Source: Pseudomonas sp. SCA2728.1_7
GTDB taxonomy: Bacteria > Pseudomonadota > Gammaproteobacteria > Pseudomonadales > Pseudomonadaceae
NCBI RefSeq assembly: GCF_018138145.1
Contig: NZ_CP073104.1
Location: forward strand, 6,663,001 to 6,727,000
Direction: 5' to 3'
Length of the DNA stretch: 64,000 nucleotides
Shown piece by piece: positions 1 through 8,782 of the stretch; position 1 is the first letter of the stretch, and every line of letters begins with the position of its first letter. The translations under genes were made by a program, and so were the position numbers. The notes under the pieces were generated by a model. It ran no database searches and was not told the origin of the DNA. It was given only the letters and a program-made list of their open reading frames with translations.

Positions 1-1
1 G

Positions 2-1111
2 TGGGCGATCGGTGAGTCGGTCGGCCTCGGCTGCGGGGTGATTTTCTTCCGCATGATGTCGGCCAACCGCAAGCGCGAAACCCAGGGCGCGGCGGTGGCG
101 GTGGACGCGAGCACGCCGCATATCCTGCCGGAGTCGTTTTTCGATTTTGCCCTGCAGTCCAACGCGCTGTACCCGGCGTTGCACCGAGAGCTGAAAGACA
201 ATCACGGGATGGATTTCAAGTTCGAAAAGACCGGGCTGAAATTCGTTATCTATGACGATGAAGACCGGCTCTATGCCGAGCACATCGTCGGCTGCATTCC
301 GCATCTGGCCGATCAGGTGCGCTGGCTCGATCAGGCGGCGCTGCGCGAGTCCGAGCCGAGCGTCAGCCATGAAGCACGCGGGGCGCTGGAGTTTCTTTGC
401 GACCATCAGGTCAGCCCGTTCCGCCTCGCCGATGCCTACATGGAAGGCGCGCGGCAGAACGGCGTCGATATTTTCGTCAACACCAACGTCACCGGCGTGT
501 TGCACCACGGCAGCCGTGTAACCGGTGTGCAGACGGCCGAGGAGGGCGTGTTCCACTGCAAGACGCTGATCAACGCCAGCGGTGCGTGGGCGGCGGACTT
601 GAGTGAATGGGCGACGGGGATTCGCATCCCGGTGAAACCGGTGAAAGGCCAGATTCTGTTGACCGAGCGCATGCCGAAAATCCTCAACGGCTGCCTGACC
701 ACCAGCGACTGCTACGTGGCGCAGAAAGACAACGGCGAGATCCTGATTGGCAGCACCACCGAAGACAAAGGCTTCGACGTCACCACCACCTACCCGGAAA
801 TCGCCGGGCTGGTGCAGGGCGCGGTGCGGTGTCTGCCGGAGCTCAAGGATGTCAATCTGAAACGCACCTGGGCGGGTTTGCGTCCGGGCTCGCCGGATGA
901 GTTGCCGATTCTCGGGCCGATGCGTGGGGTGGAAGGGTATTTGAATGCCTGCGGGCACTTCCGCACCGGCATTCTGACGTCGGCGATTACTGGCGTACTG
1001 CTGGACAAACTGGTCAACGACGAACCGCTGCCGCTGGATATCACGCCGTTTCTGGCGGACCGGTTTGAGGTGGCCCCGGTCAAACAAGCGCTGGAGCTGG
1101 AACTGGCCTGA
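2..1111 (+). CDS. hcnC: Hydrogen cyanide synthase subunit HcnC (5' truncated)
   Basis: Flavin-dependent subunit of the membrane-associated HCN synthase, which oxidises glycine to HCN and CO2. The frame is open from base 2, so the gene enters the window from the left. The N-terminal FAD dinucleotide-binding segment is missing, and hcnA and hcnB are expected just upstream. The visible part begins WAIGESVGLGCGVIFF and runs through the DAO-type oxidoreductase fold to a C-terminal flavin-contact region (LRPGSPDELPILGP, then CGHFRTGILTSAI). I recognise the text as very close to HcnC of fluorescent pseudomonads rather than a generic glycine oxidase or D-amino acid dehydrogenase. The stop codon is followed after 11 bp by a REP doublet, so this is probably the end of the hcnABC operon. 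Confidence 0.93.
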   Translation, partial: WAIGESVGLGCGVIFFRMMSANRKRETQGAAVAVDASTPHILPESFFDFALQSNALYPALHRELKDNHGMDFKFEKTGLKFVIYDDEDRLYAEHIVGCIPHLADQVRWLDQAALRESEPSVSHEARGALEFLCDHQVSPFRLADAYMEGARQNGVDIFVNTNVTGVLHHGSRVTGVQTAEEGVFHCKTLINASGAWAADLSEWATGIRIPVKPVKGQILLTERMPKILNGCLTTSDCYVAQKDNGEILIGSTTEDKGFDVTTTYPEIAGLVQGAVRCLPELKDVNLKRTWAGLRPGSPDELPILGPMRGVEGYLNACGHFRTGILTSAITGVLLDKLVNDEPLPLDITPFLADRFEVAPVKQALELELA

Positions 1112-1122
1112 CACCGATCCCC

Positions 1123-1212
1123 TGTAGGAGTGAGCCTGCTCGCGATAGCAATCTGTCAGTAATGAATAAGTCGACTGACACACCGCCATCGCGAGCAGGC
1201 TCACTCCTACAG
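1123..1212. repeat. REP doublet, family A (…GTGAGCCTGCTCGCGAT…)
   Basis: Inverted pair of TGTAGGAGTGAGCCTGCTCG-type repeats, about 25 bp each with a spacer of about 40 bp. It lies between the convergent hcnC and the Kef antiporter gene and could fold into a long hairpin. Elements of this family recur throughout the window, always between genes. Confidence 0.9.
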
Positions 1213-1226
1213 GTTTTGTGTGTGGC

Positions 1227-3035
1227 TCAGGATTTGCGCGATTCTTCTTCGAGTTGGTCCGATTCGAACAACCGCGCCAGTTCCGCCCGGGCTTCCTGGG
1301 CGGTTTGCAGGACTTTCGCCGCGTCATCGTAAATCGCGTGCTGCGCCTCCAGCACCTGTTCATCGTGGTGCTTGAAGCGCTTGATCCGCGCATCGGCCTG
1401 GGCCTGGGTCAAACCGAGGCCCACCAACGTACGCCGGCTCATTTCCAGGCTCGAATAATAAGTCTCACGAATCGCCTCCGCGCCAACATCCACCAAGCGG
1501 TGCACATGCTGACGGTTACGTGCCCGAGCGATGATCTTCATGTGCGGATAAAGCTTGCGCACCACCTCGGCGGTCTTGATGTTGGTGTCCGGATCGTCCG
1601 TGGCAATCACGAAATATTCCGCCTCGCCGACCTTGGCCGCATTGAGGATTTCCGGGCGCATCGGGTCGCCGTAGAACACCGGCACACCGCCGAAACTGCG
1701 CGACAGTTCAATGGTTTCCACCGAGGTGTCCAGTGCGACGAACTTGATGTTCTGCGCACGCAGAATCCGCGCGACGATCTGACCCATCCGGCCCATGCCG
1801 GCGATCACCACGCGTGGCGTGTCAGTGTCGATCTCACGGTATTTTTCCGGCACTTCCACCGGCTGCACTTTCGGGCTGACCAGCCGCGCGCAGAGCAACA
1901 GCAACAACGGCGTCACCGCCATGGACAAGGTGATGGTCAGCACCAGCAAGTCATACAAGCGCGGTTCGAACAGGCCCTGATCGCGACCGATCTTGAATAC
2001 TACAAACGCAAATTCACCACCCGCCGCCAAGACGATACCGAGGCGAATCGCGCTGACCTTGTTCAAGCCACCGGCCAGACGCCCGACGACGAACAGCAGC
2101 GGCAGTTTCAAACCGATCAACAACAGCGTCAGCCCCAGCACGGTGATCGGCGCGCTGAGCAGCAAGCTGAGGTTGGCGCCCATGCCGACGCTGATGAAAA
2201 ACAGCCCGAGCAGCAACCCTTTGAACGGCTCGATCTGCGCTTCCAGCTCATGGCGATATTCCGAATCCGCCAACAGCAAACCGGCAAGAAACGCGCCCAG
2301 CGCCATCGACACACCGACCAGATCCATCAACCACGCCGTGCCGATCACCACCAGCAACGCCGTGGCCGTCGACACTTCCGGCAAACCGGTTTTCGCCACC
2401 ACGCGGAACACCGGACGCAGCAGATAGCGCCCACCGACCACGACCACGGCGATACCGCCGAGCACCTGCAAGGCGTGATTCAGGCCCTCGGCATTGCTGT
2501 TGTCCTGAGCACCACCGGCAAGCATCGGCACCAGCGCGATCAACGGGATCGCGGCGATGTCCTGAAACAGCAGAATCGCAAACGCCAGTCGCCCGTGTGG
2601 GCTGGTCAATTCTTTGCGCTCGGCCAGACTTTGCAGACCGAATGCCGTCGAGGAAAGGGCCAGACCGAGACCCAACACAATCGCGCTGTTCAATGGCTGG
2701 CCAAACACCGACAAGGCCAGCACGCCGATCACCGAAGCCGTCAACAGCACTTGCGCCAGACCGACGCCGAACACCGATTTGCGCATCACCCACAAACGTC
2801 GTGGCGACAGCTCAAGACCAATGATGAACAGCAGCAACACCACGCCCAGTTCGGAAATATGCGCGACGCTTTGCGGATTGCCGATCAGGCCCAACACCGA
2901 CGGGCCGATAATCACGCCGGCAAACAGATAACCGAGCACGGCGCCCAATTGCAGACGTTTGGCCAAAGGCACGGTGAGCACGGCCGCGAACAGAAAGACG
3001 ACGGCGGCTTGCAACAGATTGCCTTCATGGGGCAT
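1227..3035 (-). CDS. Kef-type K+/H+ antiporter (CPA2) with RCK/TrkA-N domain
   Basis: Predicted inner-membrane monovalent cation:proton antiporter of 602 residues, the usual length for KefB/KefC. Residues ~1-380 form about twelve hydrophobic segments with the CPA2 signatures LGYLFAGVIIGPSVLG near residue 35 and LLFQDIAAIPLIAL near residue 155. A Rossmann-type RCK (TrkA-N) domain starts near residue 408 (RVVIAGMGRMGQIVARIL) with a downstream acidic ATDDPDTN segment. The C-terminal ~60 residues are charged and helical. The RCK domain of this family binds nucleotide or glutathione adducts and gates K+ efflux. No KefF/KefG-like quinone reductase partner is adjacent, so regulation may differ from E. 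coli. KefB and KefC cannot be separated by eye. Confidence 0.88.
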   Translation of the reverse strand: MPHEGNLLQAAVVFLFAAVLTVPLAKRLQLGAVLGYLFAGVIIGPSVLGLIGNPQSVAHISELGVVLLLFIIGLELSPRRLWVMRKSVFGVGLAQVLLTASVIGVLALSVFGQPLNSAIVLGLGLALSSTAFGLQSLAERKELTSPHGRLAFAILLFQDIAAIPLIALVPMLAGGAQDNSNAEGLNHALQVLGGIAVVVVGGRYLLRPVFRVVAKTGLPEVSTATALLVVIGTAWLMDLVGVSMALGAFLAGLLLADSEYRHELEAQIEPFKGLLLGLFFISVGMGANLSLLLSAPITVLGLTLLLIGLKLPLLFVVGRLAGGLNKVSAIRLGIVLAAGGEFAFVVFKIGRDQGLFEPRLYDLLVLTITLSMAVTPLLLLLCARLVSPKVQPVEVPEKYREIDTDTPRVVIAGMGRMGQIVARILRAQNIKFVALDTSVETIELSRSFGGVPVFYGDPMRPEILNAAKVGEAEYFVIATDDPDTNIKTAEVVRKLYPHMKIIARARNRQHVHRLVDVGAEAIRETYYSSLEMSRRTLVGLGLTQAQADARIKRFKHHDEQVLEAQHAIYDDAAKVLQTAQEARAELARLFESDQLEEESRKS

Positions 3036-3113
3036 GAGGTTACTCCTGACAACGGTACGGCGGGGGGTGACAAGGATAAGGGCTGAATCGATTCAAGATC
3101 CACAGAAGATCCC

Positions 3114-3202
3114 TGTAGGAGTGAGCCTGCTCGCGATAGCGGTGTATCAGCCACACATGAGTCGACTGATCCACCGCTATCGCGAGCAGGCTCACTCCTA
3201 CA
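3114..3202. repeat. REP doublet, family A
   Basis: Inverted pair TGTAGGAGTGAGCCTGCTCG … CGAGCAGGCTCACTCCTACA between the divergent Kef antiporter and LysR genes, about 80 bp upstream of the LysR start. It is placed so that it would sit in the 5' region of one or both transcripts. Confidence 0.9.
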
Positions 3203-3284
3203 GGGGATCTTAATCATTTCTGTAATATCTGGCATCAATTGGTTACATTCATAACCTCTGCGTATCAATCTCCCGAGTCCCGCC

Positions 3285-4199
3285 ATGTCCATCAACTTCG
3301 ACCTCAACGACCTGCAAGCCTTTCGCGCCGTGGTCGAGCAGGGCAGTTTCCGCAAGGCCGCCGACACCGTGCGCCTGTCGCAACCGGCGCTGAGCCGGCG
3401 CATCGAAAAGCTCGAAGACGCCCTCGGCGTCAAACTCTTCGAACGCACCACACGCAAGGTCAGCCTGACTCAGGCCGGGCGCGGTTTCATGCCCAGCGTC
3501 GAGCGTTTGCTCGATGATCTCGACGTCGCGTTATTGGGCATCAGCGAAGTCGCTTCGACGCGTCTGGGCCATGTCACCGTCGCCTGCGTGCCTTCGGCGG
3601 CGTACTACTTCATGCCGCGCGTGATCGCGCGCTATCACCAGCAATTCCCGCGCATCAAGGTCAAAGTGCTCGACTCCAGCGCGCACGATGTCTTGAGTGC
3701 AGTGGTCAATGGCGAGGCGGATTTCGGCTTGAGTTTTCTCGGCACGCAGGATGCCAAAGTCGAGTTCGAACCGCTTGTGCAGGAGTGCTACGTCGTCGCT
3801 TGTCGCCGCGATCATGCGTTGGCCGGGCGCAGCAGTGTGAGCTGGGACGAGTTCTATCAGCAGGATTACATCTCGCTGGACAAGACCTCCGGCAACCGCT
3901 TTCTGCTCGATCAGGCGTTGAGCAGCGTGGTGCCGCAGCGTTCGAGCATCTGCGAAACCCGGCATGTGACGACGATGATCGGACTGGTGGAGGCGGGGTT
4001 GGGCGTGGCGGCGGTGCCGCTGATGGCGATGCCCGGGCCGGATCATCCGATCCTGACGCGGGTGCCACTGACCGATCCGCAAGTGATGCGCAGTGTCGGC
4101 ATCATCAAGCGCCGGGGTCGTACGCTGACCCCGGCGGCATTGGAACTGGAGCGGCTGGTGGTGGAAATGAAAGTCCAGCCGCCAATTGTCAGCGCTTGA
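3285..4199 (+). CDS. LysR-family transcriptional regulator
   Basis: 304 residues, full length for LysR. Residues 1-60 are the winged HTH (FDLNDLQAFRAVVEQGSFRK, then AADTVRLSQPALSRRIEKLE). The remainder is the periplasmic-binding-protein-like effector domain with the expected HVTVACVPSAAYYFMPRVI start. It is convergent with the TcuC-like symporter/binding-protein operon and its last 11 bp overlap the 3' end of the binding-protein gene. Location alone makes it a candidate regulator of that tricarboxylate transport pair. The usual LysR arrangement is divergent, so this assignment is only an inference. Confidence 0.88.
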   Translation: MSINFDLNDLQAFRAVVEQGSFRKAADTVRLSQPALSRRIEKLEDALGVKLFERTTRKVSLTQAGRGFMPSVERLLDDLDVALLGISEVASTRLGHVTVACVPSAAYYFMPRVIARYHQQFPRIKVKVLDSSAHDVLSAVVNGEADFGLSFLGTQDAKVEFEPLVQECYVVACRRDHALAGRSSVSWDEFYQQDYISLDKTSGNRFLLDQALSSVVPQRSSICETRHVTTMIGLVEAGLGVAAVPLMAMPGPDHPILTRVPLTDPQVMRSVGIIKRRGRTLTPAALELERLVVEMKVQPPIVSA

Positions 4200-4959
4200 C
4201 CGAATCCAGTCCGGTGGCCTGCACGTCTGCTTGCGCGGCCGGCGCGGCGAGGTAAGCGAGCAGCGCTTTGGCTTCTTTCGGATGCTGCGCACCGACTGGA
4301 ATCCCGGCGGCAAATCGCGTTACCGATTGCACCGATTCCGGAATCTTCGCGACGAAACTCACGCCCGGCACTGGCAGCAATTCGCTGACCTGCTGGAAGC
4401 CCAATTGGTAGTCGCCAGTGGCAACCACCGAGCCGACCGGGATTTTCGGGATCATTTTTGCCTTCGGTTTCAGCTGATCTTCAATGCCGAGTTTCTTGAA
4501 CAACTGCTGCTCGATGTACACGCCGCTGGCGCTGTCGGAGTAGGCCACCGATTGTGCGTCGAGCAGGGTTTTCTTCAGGCCGTCGACACTGCTGATGTCC
4601 GGTTTCGGCGCGCCTTCGCGCACCACCAGGCCGATCCGCGAATCGGCCAGTTCCACGCGCGAAGCCGGGTCGACCTTGCCTTGCTTGATCAAGTCATCGA
4701 GGGCGTAGCCGACCATGATCACCACGTCGGCGTGTTCACCGCGCGCGAGGCGATTGGGGATCGCCTCCGGCGCCTTGCCCATCGACGGGCCGAGGCTGGT
4801 CGTCAGTGTGTTGCCGCTGGTGGCAGCGAATTTCGGCCCGAGAATCTTGTAGGCAGCGGTGAAACCGCCGGAGGTCATCACGTTCAATTCTTCGGCCTGG
4901 GCCGCGAGGTTGAACGCGAGACCGGCGAGCAGGGCGGTGACAGTAAACAGTTTTTTCAT
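4189..4959 (-). CDS. Orphan ModA-like periplasmic substrate-binding protein
   Basis: 256 residues with a clear Sec signal peptide (MKKLFTVTALLAGLAFNLAAQA). It is followed by a type II periplasmic binding fold of the molybdate/sulfate-like class (ELNVMTSGGFTAAYKILGP, later GDYQLGFQQVSELLPVPGV). No ABC permease or ATPase gene is nearby. Instead it lies 12 bp downstream of, and is co-oriented with, a TcuC-like major facilitator symporter. The substrate is therefore more likely an organic acid, or a sensing role, than molybdate; this is inferred from context only. Its 3' end overlaps the convergent LysR gene by 11 bp. Confidence 0.82.
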   Translation of the reverse strand: MKKLFTVTALLAGLAFNLAAQAEELNVMTSGGFTAAYKILGPKFAATSGNTLTTSLGPSMGKAPEAIPNRLARGEHADVVIMVGYALDDLIKQGKVDPASRVELADSRIGLVVREGAPKPDISSVDGLKKTLLDAQSVAYSDSASGVYIEQQLFKKLGIEDQLKPKAKMIPKIPVGSVVATGDYQLGFQQVSELLPVPGVSFVAKIPESVQSVTRFAAGIPVGAQHPKEAKALLAYLAAPAAQADVQATGLDSVKR

Positions 4960-4971
4960 GGCGAGTTTTCC

Positions 4972-6264
4972 TCAGGCCGCGACAGGTTGCAGACGACCAC
5001 CGGCACGGCGGTACAGATAAAGAGTGGCGCACAGGGCACACAGCGCACCGATGCTCATCCAGTAGCCCGGCGCGGCTTTGTCGCCGGTGTACTGAATCAG
5101 GAAGGTCGACATCGCCGGGGTGAAACCACCGAAAATCGCTGTGGCCAGGCTGTAGGCGAGGGAGAAACCGGCAACGCGAACCTCGACTGGCATGATCTCG
5201 GTGAGCGCCGGAATCATCGCGCCGTTGTACAAGCCGTAGATAAACGACAGCCACAACAGCGACAGCAGCATGTGGCTGAAGCTAGGCGCCTGCACCAGAT
5301 ACGACAGCGCCGGATAGGTCGTGGCCAGGGCCAGCAGCGACATGGCGATCAGCACCGGACGACGGCCGATACGGTCGGACAACAGGCCGCCAATCGGCAG
5401 CCAGAAGAAGTTCGACACACCGACCAGCAAGGTCACCAACAGCGCGTCCGAAGTACTCAGATGCAGCACGGTTTTACCGAAGGTCGGCGCGTACACGGTG
5501 ATCAGGTAAAACGCGGTGGTGGTCAGCGCGACCATCAACATGCCGCCAAGTACCACGCCCCAGTTCTGGCCGAGGGTGCGGAACACTTCGCCCATGCTCG
5601 GGCGGTGTTTGCGTGCGGCGAACTCTTCGGTTTCCGCCAGGTTACGGCGCAGGAAAAAGATGAACGGCACGATCATGCAGCCGACGAAAAACGGAATCCG
5701 CCAGCCCCAATCGGCCACTACCTCCGGCGCCATCCACGCGTTCAAGGCGTAGCCCAACGCGGCGGCGACAATGATTGCCACTTGCTGACTGGCCGACTGC
5801 CAAGCGGTGAAGAAACCTTTGCGACCCGGCGTGGCGATCTCGGCGAGATACACCGACACTCCGCCCAATTCCGCACCGGCCGAGAACCCTTGCAGCAAGC
5901 GTCCGATCAATACCAGCGCTGGCGCAAACAGGCCGATACTTTCGTAACCGGGCACCAGCACAATCAATATTGTGCCGCTCGCCATGATCGACAGCGTGAC
6001 GATCAAACCTTTACGCCGGCCGACATCATCGATGTACGCACCGAGCACAATGGCGCCCAGCGGACGCATCAAGAAGCCTGCGCCGAATACGGCAAATGTC
6101 ATCATCAGAGAGGCGAATTCACTGCTCGCCGGGAAAAACACCGCCGCGATCTGCGTGGCGTAGAAGCCGAACAGAAAGAAATCGAACTGTTCGAGGAAGT
6201 TGCCCGAGGTCACCCGGAAAATGGCGCCGGCCCGCGAGCCGTTGTGTGGGATTGAGGCTGTCAT
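4972..6264 (-). CDS. tcuC: MFS tricarboxylate/proton symporter, TcuC/CitA family
   Basis: Inner-membrane symporter of the metabolite:H+ symporter group, for citrate-like or tricarballylate-like tricarboxylates. 430 residues from the chosen ATG at 6264, which has GGAG 9 bp upstream; a longer GTG-initiated reading to 6315 is less likely. The family signatures are striking: [20 protein letters not shown] near the N-terminus, the loop 2-3 motif [31 protein letters not shown], and [20 protein letters not shown] late in the protein. From memory it resembles Salmonella TcuC more than CitA. It is the first gene of a two-gene operon with the orphan binding protein. The tcuAB tricarballylate-oxidising genes are not in the window. 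Confidence 0.8.
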   Translation of the reverse strand: MTASIPHNGSRAGAIFRVTSGNFLEQFDFFLFGFYATQIAAVFFPASSEFASLMMTFAVFGAGFLMRPLGAIVLGAYIDDVGRRKGLIVTLSIMASGTILIVLVPGYESIGLFAPALVLIGRLLQGFSAGAELGGVSVYLAEIATPGRKGFFTAWQSASQQVAIIVAAALGYALNAWMAPEVVADWGWRIPFFVGCMIVPFIFFLRRNLAETEEFAARKHRPSMGEVFRTLGQNWGVVLGGMLMVALTTTAFYLITVYAPTFGKTVLHLSTSDALLVTLLVGVSNFFWLPIGGLLSDRIGRRPVLIAMSLLALATTYPALSYLVQAPSFSHMLLSLLWLSFIYGLYNGAMIPALTEIMPVEVRVAGFSLAYSLATAIFGGFTPAMSTFLIQYTGDKAAPGYWMSIGALCALCATLYLYRRAGGRLQPVAA

Positions 6265-6561
6265 AGAAAAGTACTCCACCGCTTTTATGACGTGCGCGAC
6301 GGGAGGGCGGCGCACGGTTTTTATTGAGGCGGATGGTGGCGCAGATGTAACAATCTGTTAATTGCATTGTTGGCATGGATTGATGTTCAGGGCGGATCAA
6401 TGGTTTTTTTGGGGACACATGCATTGCTGCGCTAACGGCTGCTTATGGTTTCGACTGACGGCGACGTCGCCGGTGAGAAAAGATCAAGGGCACTCGAGCT
6501 GGCGCTCATTGTAATGAGTGGTTAAAAGCGGGCGCATGGCTTTGGATTGGTGGGGTGGCTA
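6265..6561. other. Non-coding gap upstream of the TcuC-like gene
   Basis: About 300 bp with no convincing gene. It holds the presumed promoter region of the symporter operon and two short palindromes: GGCGACGTCGCC near 6463 and CTCATTGTAATGAG at 6505-6518. Neither could be tied to a known regulator. Confidence 0.5.
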
Positions 6562-7119
6562 CCCCTCACCCCAGCCCTCTCCCGAGGGAGAGGGAGCCGA
6601 TTTCGGTTGGTTTTGAAACTTGCATTCGGCTCGGTATCGCACATCGGCGCACTTCTGCCAAACACCTCGGTCAGTCCCCTCTCCCGAGGGAGAGGGAGCC
6701 GATTTCGGTTGGTTTTGAAACGTGCATTCGACTCGGTATCGCACATCGGCGCACTTCTGCCAAACACCTCGGTCAGTCCCCTCTCCCGAGGGAGAGGGAG
6801 CCGATTTCGGTTGGTTTTGAAACGTGCATTCGACTCGGTATCGCATATCGGCGCACTTCTGCCAAACACCTCGGTCAGTGCCCTCTCCCGAGGGAGAGGG
6901 AGCCGATTTCGGTTGGTTTTGAAACTTGCATTCGGCTCGGTATCGCACATCGGCGCACTTCTGCCAAACACCTCGGTCAGTCCCCTCTCCCGAGGGAGAG
7001 GGAGCCGATTTCGGTTGGTTTTGAAACTTGCATTCGGCTCGGTATCGCACGTCGGCGCACTTCTGCAAAACACCTCGGTCAGTCCCCTCTCCCTCCGGGA
7101 GAGGGCTAGGGTGAGGGGC
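6562..7119. repeat. Five-copy 102-bp tandem repeat bounded by CCCTCACCCC/GGGTGAGGGG arms
   Basis: Five units of exactly 102 bp (landmark AGGGAGCCGA at about 6591, 6693, 6795, 6897 and 6999). Each contains CTCTCCCGAGGGAGAGGGAG followed by TTTCGGTTGGTTTTGAAAC and a CATCGGCGCACTTCTGCC block. The array starts with CCCTCACCCCAGCCCTCTCC and ends with its approximate complement, so the whole array is framed by an inverted repeat of a type seen twice more in the window. Because 102 is divisible by three, long stop-free frames run through it on both strands; these are artefacts. Confidence 0.93.
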
Positions 7120-7249
7120 TCTTGATTTTGCTTTTGTCTCCAGGACACCCAAATTTCAATGACCTCTAGCGCCCACCCCCGGCAAAAAAGGAATGATTCC
7201 CGCCCCACGCAGTCGGAGTTGAGGTACTACCAATTCAGGAGGTTCACCG

Positions 7250-7555
7250 ATGAACAGCAAAACCCTAATCGCCAGCCTGGCCCTCGTCGCCGGCATTGCC
7301 GGGATCAGCCCACTTGTTCAAGCGGCGCAAACCTCAAATGAACAGGCCGTGCAATCCCCGGTCAGCGACCGCGAACTGAAGGTCAACGACCGCGCCCCGG
7401 ATATTTATCAGCGCAGTGAAAAAGCCATCGACTGGAAAACCAAGGGCCTGAAAAAACCTGTTGAGCAGGCGCAGTGGGTACAGATCAATGACCAGTACGT
7501 CATGGTGATGATCACCAACGGGACGATTGTCGAGATGAAACCGGTCGAGCGCTAG
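7250..7555 (+). CDS. RcnB-like periplasmic protein
   Basis: 101 residues with a Sec signal peptide (MNSKTLIASLALVAGIAGIS, cleavage after VQA). The C-terminal part, WVQINDQYVMVMITNGTIVE, is the short beta motif typical of the RcnB/YohN family, whose E. coli founder influences Ni/Co homeostasis in the periplasm. A strong AGGAGG lies 7 bp upstream of the ATG. It is monocistronic, between the tandem-repeat array and an unrecognised gene. No metal-binding His/Cys cluster is visible, so a metal role is not demonstrated. Confidence 0.75.
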   Translation: MNSKTLIASLALVAGIAGISPLVQAAQTSNEQAVQSPVSDRELKVNDRAPDIYQRSEKAIDWKTKGLKKPVEQAQWVQINDQYVMVMITNGTIVEMKPVER

Positions 7556-7649
7556 AAAATACCAGCCAGCAAGAGCTATGCGAGACTTGCTTTACCAACG
7601 ATTTCTGTCGCTTAATCGAGCCAAAGGAATGGCTCACTAAGGACAGTTA

Positions 7650-8774
7650 ATGTTTATTACATCCGCTAGCCCGGAAGATGTACTCCGTTGGTTCAAGAAT
7701 GCCGACCATGGCCAAGAAGTTCTGTGCTTGCTGTTGGCAAACGAGAGCAGTGTTGCCGCCAGCACCAGTAAAGATGGAAGCGGCCTGCTTTCCTTAATAA
7801 AAAATTACTCCAGAACCAACGTCGCCTTGGGCAGTCGTATCGCATTTCTCGTTTTTCATGCTCAAGCGGAAAAAATGTTGGAGCTGCCAGGAGCCAGGAG
7901 TACGCGCAAGATATTTTTCGCCGATAACCTGTTAGCGCCTGAGAGTCACGTCACATTACCTCTGAGTGAGGTGCCTGTTTTCAAAGATGTCAGTGAAGAC
8001 GATTTTGCCCGTCGCATGATCCTTGCCGAAGAGACCGCCGAGTCAACCTTGCAACTGGACGCCAGTTTCGTTGAACTGCTAGGGATTGACGCGCAAAGCT
8101 TGCCCGCCATCTGTACTTTTGTCCGGGGTATTGATGACGTGGCAGTCAAGTCGTTGCCCGCTCAATGGACGCAAAAGGAAGTGCAGGAGTATTTCCATGC
8201 GCTACAGGCATTTTTGGACGTGCTGGATGCAACTCCGCTTCCACCGCCGATGGGGGGTATCGAACAGGCTTATGGGCATCTAGCCGATTTGATCGTTTCC
8301 ATCGAGGCCAACAAGAGGAAAATCGACAAGGTCTTGCTGGCGCTCGCCAAACATTCCAGTTTGCCGGATTCGGAGCAGCGATTGGTCGACGGTTTTATCA
8401 AAGAACAGAGCGGGACAACAGAAGCTCTCCATGCGCTTTTCTCCCAATTGCCATCCATCGATTTTTCGCTTGCGAGCCAAGAGTCGCGACGACTCAAATG
8501 TTTGCGATTGGCGGAGAGTATTGATAGCGCGCTGGAATTACTTCGTGCTTACCACGTTGACCGTTTTAATGAGACCGAAGAGCTACAACTGGAAAGAATC
8601 GAAAGGCGCCAGGCTCAACTTTCGGAGTTTGTTCATAAACTTGCTGCTAAGCGTACACGTACAACACTGGGCGCCCCGCGTGCGCTTCCAGCAGGTTTCT
8701 GGACGGCATTGGGGCGGGCTAAAGACATATTGGATATCACCAAAACATTGTCGGAACTCCTGAAACCCTCATAA
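7650..8774 (+). CDS. Unrecognised 374-residue cytoplasmic protein
   Basis: I do not recognise this protein. It is soluble-looking, with no signal peptide or membrane segment. The N-terminal ~90 residues look alpha/beta (EVLCLLLANESSVAAS, then RIAFLVFHAQAEKMLELPGA). From about residue 150 to 350 it is strongly helical and charged, with coiled-coil-like stretches (ETEELQLERIERRQAQLSEF). Start: ATG with CTAAGGA 9 bp upstream. Its codon choice appears more AT-tolerant than that of neighbouring core genes, suggesting recent acquisition. It ends 8 bp from the convergent diguanylate cyclase gene. No toxin, nuclease or nucleotide-binding motif was seen. Confidence 0.7.
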   Translation: MFITSASPEDVLRWFKNADHGQEVLCLLLANESSVAASTSKDGSGLLSLIKNYSRTNVALGSRIAFLVFHAQAEKMLELPGARSTRKIFFADNLLAPESHVTLPLSEVPVFKDVSEDDFARRMILAEETAESTLQLDASFVELLGIDAQSLPAICTFVRGIDDVAVKSLPAQWTQKEVQEYFHALQAFLDVLDATPLPPPMGGIEQAYGHLADLIVSIEANKRKIDKVLLALAKHSSLPDSEQRLVDGFIKEQSGTTEALHALFSQLPSIDFSLASQESRRLKCLRLAESIDSALELLRAYHVDRFNETEELQLERIERRQAQLSEFVHKLAAKRTRTTLGAPRALPAGFWTALGRAKDILDITKTLSELLKPS

Positions 8775-8782
8775 CCCCAGTA

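Noticed and set aside
1218..3086. 622-residue open frame on the plus strand opposite the Kef antiporter
   Set aside because: His/Gln/Arg-rich antisense shadow typical of high-GC coding DNA; the minus strand encodes a clear CPA2 antiporter.
4186..6255. 689-residue open frame on the plus strand opposite the symporter operon
   Set aside because: Antisense shadow with no recognisable domain; the minus-strand genes are well supported.
6562..7119. CRISPR-like array
   Set aside because: Units are contiguous with no unique spacers, and no cas genes are present.
6522..7208. Four overlapping repetitive open frames on both strands (about 184-228 residues)
   Set aside because: Produced by the 102-bp tandem repeat whose length is a multiple of three; no start/RBS context or known domain.
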